From Cellvibrionaceae bacterium (GTDB taxonomy: Bacteria > Pseudomonadota > Gammaproteobacteria > Pseudomonadales > Cellvibrionaceae), in the NCBI GenBank assembly GCA_028281575.1, contig JANQJP010000027.1, forward strand, positions 1 through 64,000: a DNA stretch of 64,000 bases, written 5' to 3'. The notes under the pieces are model-generated. The model made no database searches. It was not told where the DNA came from and was given only the letters and a program-made list of their open reading frames with translations. Each line of letters opens with the position of its first letter. The first letter of the stretch is position 1. The position numbers and the translations under genes were made by a program. Positions 49,832 to 61,133 of this stretch are shown here, in pieces.

Positions 49832-49991
49832 TGGGAGTGACGCATGGATAATGGTGGTCATTCTACCAATTCGTGCTCCAGCTATGTTGTTTTGTTTATT
49901 TTGAGAGGTTGCTGCACCAAAGCTGGGCGGTTTGCCTGCAGGTGCCTTTGCATACTTCGCTTATTTTGACCCTTTCATAAGGAGAATAATT

Positions 49992-50249
49992 ATGTCAAAA
50001 GGGCATTCGTTACAAGACCCTTATCTCAATGTGCTTCGAAAAGAGCGCATTCCCGTGTCAATATACTTAGTTAACGGTATTAAACTACAGGGCCAAGTTG
50101 AATCATTTGACCAATTTGTGGTTCTTTTAAAGAACACTGTCAGCCAAATGGTGTATAAACATGCTATCTCAACCGTTGTCCCATCGCGTCCGGTCCGTGT
50201 GCCAATGTTAAACCCTGACGCCGCTGGTGATGAAGAACTTGGAGGCTAA
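49992..50249 (+). CDS. hfq: RNA chaperone Hfq
   Basis: Hexameric Sm-like protein that pairs small RNAs with mRNAs. 85 residues from ATG 49992, behind AAGGAG. The Sm1 motif lies in [16 protein letters not shown] and Sm2 in [14 protein letters not shown]. The C-terminal tail is short and acidic. miaA-hfq-hflX is the standard order. Confidence 0.97.
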   Translation: MSKGHSLQDPYLNVLRKERIPVSIYLVNGIKLQGQVESFDQFVVLLKNTVSQMVYKHAISTVVPSRPVRVPMLNPDAAGDEELGG

Positions 50250-50260
50250 GTAGACTTACT

Positions 50261-51583
50261 TTGTTTTTTGAAAGACCAGATTCGGGTGAATTGGCTGTAC
50301 TGGTTCACTTGGAGCTAAGTCAAATTGAATTCACGAATGACCCACGTGAATTTGAAGAGCTTGTGATATCCGCCGGCGGTGATCCGGCTGCGTTTATCAC
50401 TGGTCAGCGACCGTCTCCTCACGCGAAATTCTTTATTGGCACCGGCAAGCTCGATGAGCTGAAACACGCGGTGATGCAAAACGAGGCTCAGGTTGTGATT
50501 TTTAATCACGAACTGTCGCCCAGCCAAGAACGCAATTTAGAGCGGGAGCTCGAATGTCGCGTACTTGATCGCACCGGTCTCATACTCGATATATTCGCGC
50601 AACGTGCTCGCACTCACGAGGGCAAATTGCAGGTTGAATTAGCGCAGCTCGAACATATGTCGACGCGACTGATTAGGGGTTGGACTCATTTGGAGCGGCA
50701 AAAGGGTGGTATTGGTATGCGCGGTCCGGGTGAGACACAGTTGGAGACCGACCGAAGGCTTCTACGTGCAAGAATTAAGGCGATTCACAAGCGGCTCGAC
50801 AAAGTGAGAAAGCAGCGGGAACAGGGACGGCGGGCGCGATCCCGCGCGGAGATGCCCACAATCTCGCTGGTGGGGTATACCAATGCGGGCAAGTCGACAC
50901 TGTTCAATCAAATTACTGATGCCGCTGTATTTGCTGAAGATCAATTGTTCGCAACGCTGGATACTACAATGCGAAGAATTGGTTTGGATGAGCTCGGCGC
51001 AGCGGTATTGGCAGATACGGTGGGCTTTATTAGTAATCTTCCTCATCGTTTGATCGAATCATTTCGCGCGACCCTGGAAGAGGCGGCGAGTGCAGACTTG
51101 TTGCTACACATCGTTGATTTTGTCGACGATGAGCGTGAACGCAATATTGATCAGGTAAATGATGTGCTCAGCGAGATTGGCGCATCGGAGCTACCCACTC
51201 TGATGGTCTACAACAAGATTGATCTCGTTGACGGCTACCGGCCTAAAATTAGCCGGGACGCAAGTGGCAAGCCCATAGGGGTTTGGGTTTCCGCCCAGGA
51301 AAATATTGGTTTGGATTATTTGTTCGACGCTATCGTGGAGTTGTTGGCTGAAAATGTCGTGCACGCCCAAATTGTTATAAAACCTGAACAGGGACGTGTT
51401 CGTGCCAAACTCTTTGAACAAAATGCCATTTTGGCTGAGACGTTTTTGCCTGACGGCAGCAGTGCTCTGGAAATTCGTCTACCTGAAACCGATCTAAAAA
51501 AACTGCTCGCGGCTGAAGGTCTCGATGAAAAAACGCTCGAATTAAATGACGTGCCAACCAATTGGCCGCGTCTTGCCGTATAA
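50261..51583 (+). CDS. hflX: Ribosome-associated GTPase HflX
   Basis: GTPase that splits or rescues stalled ribosomes, for example after heat shock. 440 residues with a TTG start; the opening FFERPDSGELAVLVHLEL matches the family and supports this start although the ribosome site (GGAGG at 50241) is distant. The N-terminal HflX domain carries RGPGETQLETDRR, then GYTNAGKSTLFNQ (G1), ADTVGFI (G3) and NKID (G4). Confidence 0.95.
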   Translation: MFFERPDSGELAVLVHLELSQIEFTNDPREFEELVISAGGDPAAFITGQRPSPHAKFFIGTGKLDELKHAVMQNEAQVVIFNHELSPSQERNLERELECRVLDRTGLILDIFAQRARTHEGKLQVELAQLEHMSTRLIRGWTHLERQKGGIGMRGPGETQLETDRRLLRARIKAIHKRLDKVRKQREQGRRARSRAEMPTISLVGYTNAGKSTLFNQITDAAVFAEDQLFATLDTTMRRIGLDELGAAVLADTVGFISNLPHRLIESFRATLEEAASADLLLHIVDFVDDERERNIDQVNDVLSEIGASELPTLMVYNKIDLVDGYRPKISRDASGKPIGVWVSAQENIGLDYLFDAIVELLAENVVHAQIVIKPEQGRVRAKLFEQNAILAETFLPDGSSALEIRLPETDLKKLLAAEGLDEKTLELNDVPTNWPRLAV

Positions 51584-51695
51584 TCCCCGCGCTAAAAATA
51601 ATTTCTTATTCATTTGGGCAGCATGATTGGCGCTTGAAAGCGTCGTTTTTGCCCACACATCTTTACACTCAGTAAACTTATCGGAGACAAACCTT

Positions 51696-52868
51696 ATGGC
51701 TTGGAACGAGCCGGGCGGCAACAATAAGGATCCTTGGGGGGGAAATCGTGGTAATGACGGCCCTCCGGATCTCGATGAAATCATTAAGAACCTTCAAGCA
51801 AAACTCTCGGGTTTGTTTGGCGGTAAGGGCAATGGCAGCAACGGGACATCCGGTGGGGGCAATTCAGGTTCGACCTCATTTTTAATCGGGCTCGTCGTTG
51901 TGGTACTTGGGGTGGTTTACTTTTTCCTCGGTGCAGGCATTGTCAACGAGCAAGAGCGCGCTGTGGTATTGCGACTGGGTGAGTATAAAGAAACCAAAGG
52001 CCCGGGCTTTCGCTGGAATCCACCGTTGCTGGATCAAGTGTATACGTTGAATGTCACCAAAGTTGAAGAGTATCCGCTGACCCAGCAGATGCTCACCAAA
52101 GATTTGAATATCGTCGATATTAATATTTCTGCGCAATATGTTATTGGTGATGCGCGAGATTTTGTGCTCAATGTGCGCGATCCGGTCAAAAGTTTACAGC
52201 AGGCTGCGAACAGTGCGCTGCGGCACGTCGCCGGTTCCACCGTGATGCACGATGTGTTAACTGAAGGCCGTGAGGAGGCAGCTGCCGAAGTTAAAGCGCG
52301 CTTACAAAATTATTTGGATAACTACGAAACAGGCATTGTTATCGAGACCGTTAATATCGAAGAATCGAAACCTCCTCGGGAAGTGCAAGATGCCTTTGAT
52401 GATGTTATCAAAGCCCGTGAGGATGAGGAGCGTTTTAAAAACGAAGCGCAGGCTTATGCCAATGGCATTATTCCTGAAGCGCGTGGTATCGCTCAAAGGA
52501 TGATCGAAGAAGCCACTGCGCATAAAGAGCGAGTGATTGCTCAGGCTGAAGGTGAGGCAAAGCGTTTTGAATATCTATTGACCGAGTATCAAAAGGCGCC
52601 TGAAGTAACCCGTCAGCGGCTGTATCTGGACGCATTGCAAGAAGTGATGGAAAACAGCTCTAAGGTCATGGTCGATGTTGAAGGTGGCAATAATATGCTC
52701 TACCTGCCATTGGATAAAATCGTTAATTCGGCCACGAGTTCAGCTCCGGCCGGCCGGTCGCGGATTACCAATGCTGAAGTGAGCGACCTTGCTGACAAAG
52801 TTGTGCAGGATTTAATTGACCGTGGTGTGATTTCGACATCCCGCCGCAATTCACGAGGAGCGCGTTAA
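51696..52868 (+). CDS. hflK: Modulator of FtsH protease HflK
   Basis: SPFH-family inner-membrane protein that forms a cage with HflC around FtsH. 390 residues from ATG 51696, chosen because MAWNEPGGNNKDPWGG is the usual start and CGGAGAC lies before it. Gly/Asn-rich cytoplasmic tail, one transmembrane helix (about 65-88), SPFH domain and a C-terminal coiled coil. hflC begins 1 base after the stop. Confidence 0.95.
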   Translation: MAWNEPGGNNKDPWGGNRGNDGPPDLDEIIKNLQAKLSGLFGGKGNGSNGTSGGGNSGSTSFLIGLVVVVLGVVYFFLGAGIVNEQERAVVLRLGEYKETKGPGFRWNPPLLDQVYTLNVTKVEEYPLTQQMLTKDLNIVDINISAQYVIGDARDFVLNVRDPVKSLQQAANSALRHVAGSTVMHDVLTEGREEAAAEVKARLQNYLDNYETGIVIETVNIEESKPPREVQDAFDDVIKAREDEERFKNEAQAYANGIIPEARGIAQRMIEEATAHKERVIAQAEGEAKRFEYLLTEYQKAPEVTRQRLYLDALQEVMENSSKVMVDVEGGNNMLYLPLDKIVNSATSSAPAGRSRITNAEVSDLADKVVQDLIDRGVISTSRRNSRGAR

Positions 52869-52869
52869 G

Positions 52870-53745
52870 ATGCAGACTAAAACTCTCGTTTTTGTTATCG
52901 TCCTGGTATTAGCCGCGCTTGTTGGAGCGAATTCCCTTTATGTCATCACTGAGTACCAGCGCGGTGTTTTGCTTCGTTTGGGTAAATTGGATAATGATGA
53001 CCTCTCACCGGGCTTGCACGTAAAAATTCCCTTTATCGATCAGGTGCGTATTTTCGATGCGCGCATATTAACGCTCGATGCTGATTCCGAGCGTTTTTTG
53101 ACGGTTGAAAAGAAAAGTGTGGAAGTCGATTCCTTTACTAAGTGGCGAATCGTGGATGTGGGCAAGTACTACACCGCAACCAATGGTGAGGAAGATCGTG
53201 CACAGCGTCTATTGGAGCAACGCGTTAACGAAGGTTTGCGCAACCAGTTCGCCCAGCGCAGTTTGCAGGAAGTTGTGAGCGGTGAGCGCGACTTAATCAT
53301 GGTTGAGCTCGCCGACCAGCTCAATGAGTTTACGAAAACTTCTTTGGGGCTGGAGGTCATCGACGTTCGCGTTAAAAAAATTGACCTACCGGCGAGCCTG
53401 AGTGAAGCGGTTTATCGTCGTATGCGTGCCGAGCGTGAACGAGAGGCACGCGAACTCCGATCTAAAGGGCGAGAGCAGGCGGAAATCATCCGGGCCGATG
53501 CCGATCGCCAGAAAGCCATTATTGAAGCGGAAGCTTATCGTGATTCGGAATTGTTGCGCGGTGAGGGCGATGCAAAAGCAACGGCAATTTATGCTGAATC
53601 CTATAATAAGGACCCTGAATTTTATGCTTTCCAACGCAGTTTAAATTCTTACGTTAGCTCGTTTAATAGCAAAGGCGATATCCTGTTGATTGATCCAGAC
53701 AGCGATTATTTCCGCTACTTGAATAGCTCTACAGGTGAGAATTAG
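52870..53745 (+). CDS. hflC: Modulator of FtsH protease HflC
   Basis: Partner of HflK in the FtsH cage. 291 residues: an N-terminal membrane helix (about 5-25), SPFH domain with VITEYQRGVLLRLGKL, and a helical region rich in Arg, Glu and Ala (about 180-235). It ends DYFRYLNSSTGEN. The operon is closed by a strong terminator 75 bp downstream. Confidence 0.95.
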   Translation: MQTKTLVFVIVLVLAALVGANSLYVITEYQRGVLLRLGKLDNDDLSPGLHVKIPFIDQVRIFDARILTLDADSERFLTVEKKSVEVDSFTKWRIVDVGKYYTATNGEEDRAQRLLEQRVNEGLRNQFAQRSLQEVVSGERDLIMVELADQLNEFTKTSLGLEVIDVRVKKIDLPASLSEAVYRRMRAEREREARELRSKGREQAEIIRADADRQKAIIEAEAYRDSELLRGEGDAKATAIYAESYNKDPEFYAFQRSLNSYVSSFNSKGDILLIDPDSDYFRYLNSSTGEN

Positions 53746-53820
53746 CGCTCTTGTGTTAGTGGAAGTGGTCAGGTTTTAGTTAAATTGTGTTGCCGTGACA
53801 CGCTTCGTGGTAACATAAGG

Positions 53821-53848
53821 AAACCGGCTCATTTGGGCCGGTTTTTTT
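53821..53848 (+). terminator. Rho-independent terminator after hflC
   Basis: AAACCGGC (53821-53828) pairs with GCCGGTTT (53837-53844), and the T run extends to 53848. Confidence 0.9.
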
Positions 53849-53888
53849 GTGGGTCTAAGGAAATCAGAGGCTGGTGTGATAAAAGTCC

Positions 53889-54076
53889 AGCGGCGAATGG
53901 TATTTACTTAAATGCTTTTTCCCCGGTGCGGCGGAAGGTCGGGCGTGATGAGACACGACGTAAACCCGTCCATGGGGTCTCGGCGCCCGAATCCCTCGGG
54001 CGACGGTCTTATCGCGCCCGACCTTCCGCCGTACCTAACAGCATATTTTGTTTTAAGTAAGTGCCATTCAGCCCAG
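53889..54076. mobile_element. 188-bp MITE-like nested palindrome between hflC and the DUF2065 gene
   Basis: The outer arms GAATGGTATTTACTTAAA (53895-53912) and the reverse complement of 54052-54069 (GAATGGCACTTACTTAAA) differ at two positions. The inner arms are 29 bases (53925-53953 and 54007-54035) around GGCGGAAGGTCGGGCG and differ at three. The centre holds a further hairpin, CGCCCGA/TCGGGCG. GAATGGCACTTACTTAA-like ends are known from some IS4-family elements, which suggests a non-autonomous derivative. No transposase is present. Confidence 0.75.
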
Positions 54077-54106
54077 TGTATTTGTCTCATATGGTAGTGT
54101 TGTTGA

Positions 54107-54295
54107 ATGATGTGGCAAGAGATCGCAACCGCCTTTTGTTTGGTGCTCGTTATTGAAGGTATTTTACCCTTCCTATATCCGCAAAGGTGGCGTTCGCTCG
54201 TGGCTGCTATGGCGAGCATGAATGACAGGCAGATACGTATAATTGGGCTGATAAGCATGTTGGCTGGAACGGCTATATTGATGTTTATCCGCTAA
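54107..54295 (+). CDS. DUF2065 small membrane protein (YjeT-like)
   Basis: A 62-residue inner-membrane protein with two hydrophobic helices (about 5-24 and 43-61) separated by a basic loop with PQRWRSLVAAMA. This is the DUF2065/YjeT family, which lies between hflC and purA or hisZ in many gammaproteobacteria. Function unknown. The start could be either of two adjacent ATGs (54107, 54110). hisZ follows after 13 bp. Confidence 0.85.
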   Translation: MMWQEIATAFCLVLVIEGILPFLYPQRWRSLVAAMASMNDRQIRIIGLISMLAGTAILMFIR

Positions 54296-54308
54296 TTGAG
54301 AAAATTAA

Positions 54309-56811
<2,503 letters not shown>

Positions 56812-56846
56812 GGAACCTCTGATTCACACTAAATTCGATCAGGCCG
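56812..56846 (+). repeat. Degenerate MITE-like end after the purA stop codon
   Basis: GGAACCTCTGATTCACACTA follows CTAG (56808-56811) and continues AATTCGATC. Its second half resembles the end of the 320-bp MITE (TTGACACTAATTTGATC) with one inserted A, and its first half resembles the second end type (CTCCTCTGAA). No partner end is found before the PilZ gene at 56971; the rest of that 160-bp gap shows nothing recognisable. Confidence 0.5.
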
Positions 56847-56970
56847 CTTATGGGCAATAAAACCCGTGTCATTTATTCCTTCAGTGCGCAGAATTTCCGC
56901 TAAACTCAAAACTGGGCGTAATAAAACTACATAAGCGGCGTAATCCGCAAATAAATCTTTCTGGAAGTAT

Positions 56971-57318
56971 ATGGGGCGCGAGCGCAGACAACACAGGCGA
57001 TTTTCCGTAAATTGGCGAGGAAGGGTCCTGCTTTCCGATCGGTCACTTTATCATGTTGTCATTCGGGATGTATCCAAAGGTGGTGTGGCGATCGATTTTG
57101 ATCATGTTCTCCCATTAAAAACGCCGGTTAACGTTGAAGTCACCGCCCCGTATAAAACCGGCCAAATCCAACTTCGTGCTAAAACGGTTGTTATGCATCA
57201 CACTGTACTTGCCGATGGTCGTGGTGCGCGCCTCGGCTTGATGTTTACCGAGATGAGCAAAGATAACATTCACGTATTTAGCAACTTGCTTCAAGAGCTC
57301 ACCGATAAAAGCGGATAA
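56971..57318 (+). CDS. PilZ-domain protein
   Basis: A 115-residue single PilZ domain, the cyclic di-GMP receptor fold. It has the basic N-terminal ligand motif RRQHRRF (RxxxR) and the DVSKGGVAIDF motif of the (D/N)xSxxG type, so ligand binding is plausible. There is no output domain, so it would act through a partner. It stands between purA and the heat-shock gene; an rnr-linked position for PilZ is not one I recognise, and the gene may be a local insertion. Confidence 0.85.
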   Translation: MGRERRQHRRFSVNWRGRVLLSDRSLYHVVIRDVSKGGVAIDFDHVLPLKTPVNVEVTAPYKTGQIQLRAKTVVMHHTVLADGRGARLGLMFTEMSKDNIHVFSNLLQELTDKSG

Positions 57319-57326
57319 CTCATCCG

Positions 57327-57355
57327 CTTGAATTTCTCATTTGCATCCCAATATT
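57327..57355 (+). promoter_or_regulatory. Sigma32 (heat-shock) promoter of hsp20
   Basis: CTTGAA (57327-57332), a 14-base spacer and CCCAATATT (57347-57355). This fits the RpoH consensus and lies about 70 bases before hsp20, so transcription should start near 57361. Confidence 0.8.
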
Positions 57356-57360
57356 AGGTA

Positions 57361-57425
57361 ATACCGGGCATCTGTGATGGCGGTATTTACCTAAAACTAC
57401 GTATTGCTTCTAAGGAGAATATGTT
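57361..57425 (+). promoter_or_regulatory. ROSE-like RNA thermometer in the hsp20 leader
   Basis: The last hairpin (57400-57423) pairs CGTATT-G-CTTC with GGAGAATATG across a TAA loop: ten base pairs with a single bulged G406. It buries the Shine-Dalgarno GGAG two bases before the start-codon region. ROSE elements carry the same UUGCU strand with a bulged G opposite the ribosome site. An upstream hairpin (355-365 with 382-393, plus inner CATC/GATG) gives the usual multi-stem layout. Melting at high temperature would free the ribosome site; the function is inferred from structure. Confidence 0.75.
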
Positions 57426-57869
57426 ATGAATGCAATTGATTTAACTCCCCTGTATCGCAGCACCGTTGGTTTCGACCGGGTTGCTTCTTTATTAGATTCC
57501 GCTTTGCGCGGGAATCAGAGTACACCAGGCTATCCGCCCTACAATATCGAAGTTGTTAGAGAAAACGAATACAGTATTTCTCTGGCGGTCGCTGGATTTA
57601 ACGAAAGCGAATTGGATATTCAGGTAGAAAATGGCACGCTTACAGTTTCTGGTGTAAAAAATAAAGACGAAGAAGACAAAAAATATCTTTACCAGGGTAT
57701 AGCAACGCGATCCTTTGAAAGGAAGTTTAATTTGGCTGACTACATAAAAGTAGAAGGCGCAAATTTAGAGAACGGTCTGTTGAAGATAAGTCTTGTAAAA
57801 GAAATTCCTGAAGCTATGAAGGCTAAAAAGATTAATATAGGTTCAGGTAAACAGATAGAACATAAATAG
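57426..57869 (+). CDS. ibpA: Small heat-shock protein Hsp20 (IbpA-type)
   Basis: ATP-independent holdase that keeps unfolded proteins refoldable. 147 residues: the N-terminal arm (LTPLYRSTVGFDRVASLLDS), an alpha-crystallin domain (about 35-125, with YPPYNIEVV and GIATRSFERKF), and a C-terminal I-x-I motif in KKINIG for oligomer contacts. Expression is probably controlled both by sigma32 and by a ROSE-like thermometer in the leader. Ends in a strong terminator. Confidence 0.94.
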   Translation: MNAIDLTPLYRSTVGFDRVASLLDSALRGNQSTPGYPPYNIEVVRENEYSISLAVAGFNESELDIQVENGTLTVSGVKNKDEEDKKYLYQGIATRSFERKFNLADYIKVEGANLENGLLKISLVKEIPEAMKAKKINIGSGKQIEHK

Positions 57870-57870
57870 T

Positions 57871-57900
57871 AAAAAAGCCCGTTTAAAACGGGCTTTTTTA
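57871..57900. terminator. Bidirectional terminator between hsp20 and yfaZ
   Basis: AAAAAAGCCCGTTT and AAACGGGCTTTTTT form a perfect palindrome with A and T tracts on both sides, so it can end hsp20 on the plus strand and yfaZ on the minus strand. Confidence 0.9.
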
Positions 57901-57923
57901 GTTTAACCTTGTATAAGATTCGC

Positions 57924-58475
57924 CTAAATATCCAGGCTAAATCCTATGTGAAAACCTCGGTCTATTGCTTCAGAGTCACCGTTGCTGTTTTCAGCTCTCA
58001 GGTTTCTTGCCCCCACGTAAATTGCGCTGTTTTTAAATATTTGATATTGAAGCCTCAAGCTTACATCGATAAACGTGTCGACCCTGTCGTCGAAGGTTAA
58101 AAATGATGGTGCGTAATAAACGCTGGACAAAATGCTGAAATCTTCGATGTCGCGAATTTTAAATTCGAGGTTGCCCCCTAAAGCCAGCGCTGAAAAAATA
58201 TCAAAGTCACCATCTATAAGATAAAGTTTTCCGCCAAAGCCGCCACCCAGGTTAGATTGAGCACTAACGGGTTGGTTGGTCCGTGCGCCAATAGAATAGA
58301 CTTGGCTCTCATCTGTCGCGGTTACGCGTGCACTAAATAACAGGCCGCTGCTCGCATTAGTGGCATCAAACTGCCCTTGAAAAGTATCCTCGTTCAAATC
58401 AATATGAAGTTCGTTCGCGTAAGCGCTTGTGCAAAACAGTATTGACATGAGCGTCGAGATCGCCAGTTTTTTCAA
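57924..58475 (-). CDS. YfaZ family outer membrane protein
   Basis: A 183-residue predicted small outer membrane beta-barrel. Signal peptide about 1-20 (ending AYA), family opening ELHIDLNEDTFQGQFD, repeated amphipathic strands, and a C-terminal strand FHIGFSLDI. YfaZ proteins are porin-like with no established function. It converges on hsp20 across a shared terminator and is divergent from rnr. The 200-bp gap to rnr shows no other feature. Confidence 0.8.
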   Translation of the reverse strand: MKKLAISTLMSILFCTSAYANELHIDLNEDTFQGQFDATNASSGLLFSARVTATDESQVYSIGARTNQPVSAQSNLGGGFGGKLYLIDGDFDIFSALALGGNLEFKIRDIEDFSILSSVYYAPSFLTFDDRVDTFIDVSLRLQYQIFKNSAIYVGARNLRAENSNGDSEAIDRGFHIGFSLDI

Positions 58476-58674
58476 AGTGTTTTCCCCCGTGATCGATTAA
58501 ATGAAATTCGTTTGTATTGGAATGTGAAATGACTACTTTAAAATAGGCCCTATAATAGCATCTAGTTCAACAAAGAAGTGAAAGGTATAAACGTATTTGC
58601 CGCTAAACAGGTTGTCTTGAGCGGGCGTTTCTAAAATAACTTACAATTGGCAAAAACCGGTATAGGCAAGCGCA

Positions 58675-61110
58675 TTGAGTAAAAAGAAAAAAGTGCACTC
58701 CGATGATCCCTACGCGGATAGAGAGGCGGGCAACTACGAAAATCCGATTCCCAGTCGTGAATATATTCTGGATGTGCTCGAACAGGCGGACGGTCCTGTG
58801 ACGCATAAAGTATTGAGTAAGCGGCTCAAATTAAAACAAGCTGCTCAGATAGAAGCCTTGCGCCGTCGTTTAATTGCAATGGTGCGAGACGGGCAACTTA
58901 TCTCAAACCGCAAAGGCGCGTATGGCCTTATAAACAAAATGGATCTCATCAAAGGCAGGGTCCTTGCGCACCGAGATGGTTACGGTTTTGTAAGCCTCAG
59001 CGACGGTGGTGATGATATTTACTTGTCCAACCGGCAGATGCGTAAGGTGTTTGATGGCGATGAAGTGCTCGTGCGCAAGGGGCACGCTAATTTTCGTGGC
59101 CAGATGGAGGGTGCCATTGTCGAGGTGTTACAGCGCAATACCGTCCAACTCGTCGGTCAGTTAATTGATGATCGGGGTCACTTTTATCTGCGACCCGACA
59201 ACCCCAAAATTCAGCATGACATCTATATAGACCCGGATGCCACGCTCGGTGCCAGCCACGGACAGATTGTTGTTGTCGAGCTTATTCAGCAACCTGGTCG
59301 CAATCAGCATCCGCAAGGCAGGGTGAAAGAAATTTTAGGTGATCACTTGGCGCCAGGCATGGAAATAGATGTTGCAATTCGTTCCTATGGTATTCCACAT
59401 GACTGGCCAAAAGCCGTTAAAAAGCAAGCTGCGAAATTCGGTGAAAAGATTTGCGAAGATGACAAAGCGCACCGGCACGACCTGCGTCATTTGCCTTTTA
59501 TCACTATTGATGGCGAAGACGCGCGCGATTTTGACGACGCTGTCTATTGTGAAACCAAAACCTCAGGTGGCTGGCGCCTTTTTGTTGCGATTGCAGATGT
59601 ATCGCATTACGTGGCCCCGGATAGCCCGCTCGATCAAGAAGCCCAAAAGCGCGGGAATTCGGTGTATTTCCCGAACTTTGTTGTGCCGATGCTGCCCGAG
59701 GTATTGTCAAATGGTCTTTGCTCATTAAATCCGCTTGTCGATCGTTTGTGTATGGTCTGTGAGATGACGATTAGTGAAGCCGGCCGTGTCAGCGGATACC
59801 AATTCTACGAAGCGCTTATGCATTCGAAGGCGCGCACGACTTACACACAGGTCGGTCAAATTATTGCTGATAGCCGCAAAAAACGCAGTGCTTTGCGCAC
59901 GCAACTGCGTGATATCGTGCCTCATATTGATCAGCTCTATCGGCTTTATCTCCGTCTCCGTGAAGTTCGAGTTTCGCGCGGTGCCATTGACTTTGAAACT
60001 GTAGAGACACGAATAGAATTTGATGAAGATCGAAAAATAAAACAGATTGTTCCTGTCGTACGCAACGAAGCACACCGCTTGATTGAGGAATGCATGCTCG
60101 CGGCAAACGTGTGTGCTGCAAAATTTATGGAGCAGCATGAAATCCCGTCGCTTTATCGCGTCCACGAGGCGCCCAAGCAGGATAAATTTGAACTGCTTCA
60201 GGGATATTTAAGTGAGTTGGGTTTGCATTTGCCGAGCAGAGAACAGGTGCTGCCGTCCGATTACCAGCGTGTTCTTGAGCAGACGCAAGGACGCGCTGAT
60301 GCGCACTTGATTCAATCAGTTATGTTGCGTTCGATGAATCAGGCCTTGTATCAGCCAAATAATCTCGGTCATTTCGGCCTGGCCTATCCCGCATATACGC
60401 ACTTTACTTCACCGATACGGCGCTACCCGGATTTATTGGTCCATCGCGCCATTCGCAGTGTGATTCGTTCGACGCGTGAATCACGTCGAGTAAAGCGTGT
60501 TGCGAGCGCGGAAATTATACAAAAGAGTAAAATATATCCCTACGACGAAAATGCCATGGAGGGTTTTGGCGATCAGTGTTCGCGCACAGAGAGACGCGCC
60601 GATGATGCCACCCGCGACGTTGTCAGTTGGCTCAAATGTGAATATTTGCAAGATCACGTCGGCTACGAATTTGAAGGCGTTATTAGCAGCGTGACGAGCT
60701 TTGGTTTATTTGTTGAGTTAAAAGATCTGTACGTCGAAGGCTTAGTCCATATTACGAGCTTGCCACACGACTATTACCGCTTTGACCCCGGAAAATATCG
60801 TCTGGTCGGTGAGCGCAATCGACAAATATATAAACTAGGTGATGTTTTGCGTGTGCAGGTGTCGCGCGTGAGTTTGGACGAACGCAAAATCGATTTTGAA
60901 TTGGTTGATAAAAAGACGCGGAAAAAGCGGGGCAGGGCAGCAACGAAACAACATGTAGCCGTGGAATCTGCTTCGACTCGAGCACCCCGAGTACGCGCTG
61001 TGAAGGATGTACCGGCTACGCAAAAAGATAATGACTCGCCGCCAAAGCGAGACAAGGATAGGAAGTCCAAAAAAAGTAAGTCCAATAAAAAGAAGAATCA
61101 AAAAAAATAG
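58675..61110 (+). CDS. rnr: Ribonuclease R
   Basis: Processive 3'-to-5' exoribonuclease that degrades structured RNA and works with tmRNA. 811 residues with a TTG start. N-terminal helix-turn-helix region (about 25-85), cold-shock domains (about 90-230), RNB catalytic domain with DGEDARDFDDAVYCE near 280-295, S1 domain (about 660-745), and a Lys-rich tail. The rnr-rlmB order is typical. Confidence 0.96.
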   Translation: MSKKKKVHSDDPYADREAGNYENPIPSREYILDVLEQADGPVTHKVLSKRLKLKQAAQIEALRRRLIAMVRDGQLISNRKGAYGLINKMDLIKGRVLAHRDGYGFVSLSDGGDDIYLSNRQMRKVFDGDEVLVRKGHANFRGQMEGAIVEVLQRNTVQLVGQLIDDRGHFYLRPDNPKIQHDIYIDPDATLGASHGQIVVVELIQQPGRNQHPQGRVKEILGDHLAPGMEIDVAIRSYGIPHDWPKAVKKQAAKFGEKICEDDKAHRHDLRHLPFITIDGEDARDFDDAVYCETKTSGGWRLFVAIADVSHYVAPDSPLDQEAQKRGNSVYFPNFVVPMLPEVLSNGLCSLNPLVDRLCMVCEMTISEAGRVSGYQFYEALMHSKARTTYTQVGQIIADSRKKRSALRTQLRDIVPHIDQLYRLYLRLREVRVSRGAIDFETVETRIEFDEDRKIKQIVPVVRNEAHRLIEECMLAANVCAAKFMEQHEIPSLYRVHEAPKQDKFELLQGYLSELGLHLPSREQVLPSDYQRVLEQTQGRADAHLIQSVMLRSMNQALYQPNNLGHFGLAYPAYTHFTSPIRRYPDLLVHRAIRSVIRSTRESRRVKRVASAEIIQKSKIYPYDENAMEGFGDQCSRTERRADDATRDVVSWLKCEYLQDHVGYEFEGVISSVTSFGLFVELKDLYVEGLVHITSLPHDYYRFDPGKYRLVGERNRQIYKLGDVLRVQVSRVSLDERKIDFELVDKKTRKKRGRAATKQHVAVESASTRAPRVRAVKDVPATQKDNDSPPKRDKDRKSKKSKSNKKKNQKK

Positions 61111-61133
61111 CTGTTTAAGAGAAACTATTAGCT

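Noticed and set aside
49832..49991. Small RNA gene in the miaA-hfq gap
   Set aside because: No terminator-like hairpin with a T run and no clear promoter were seen on either strand.
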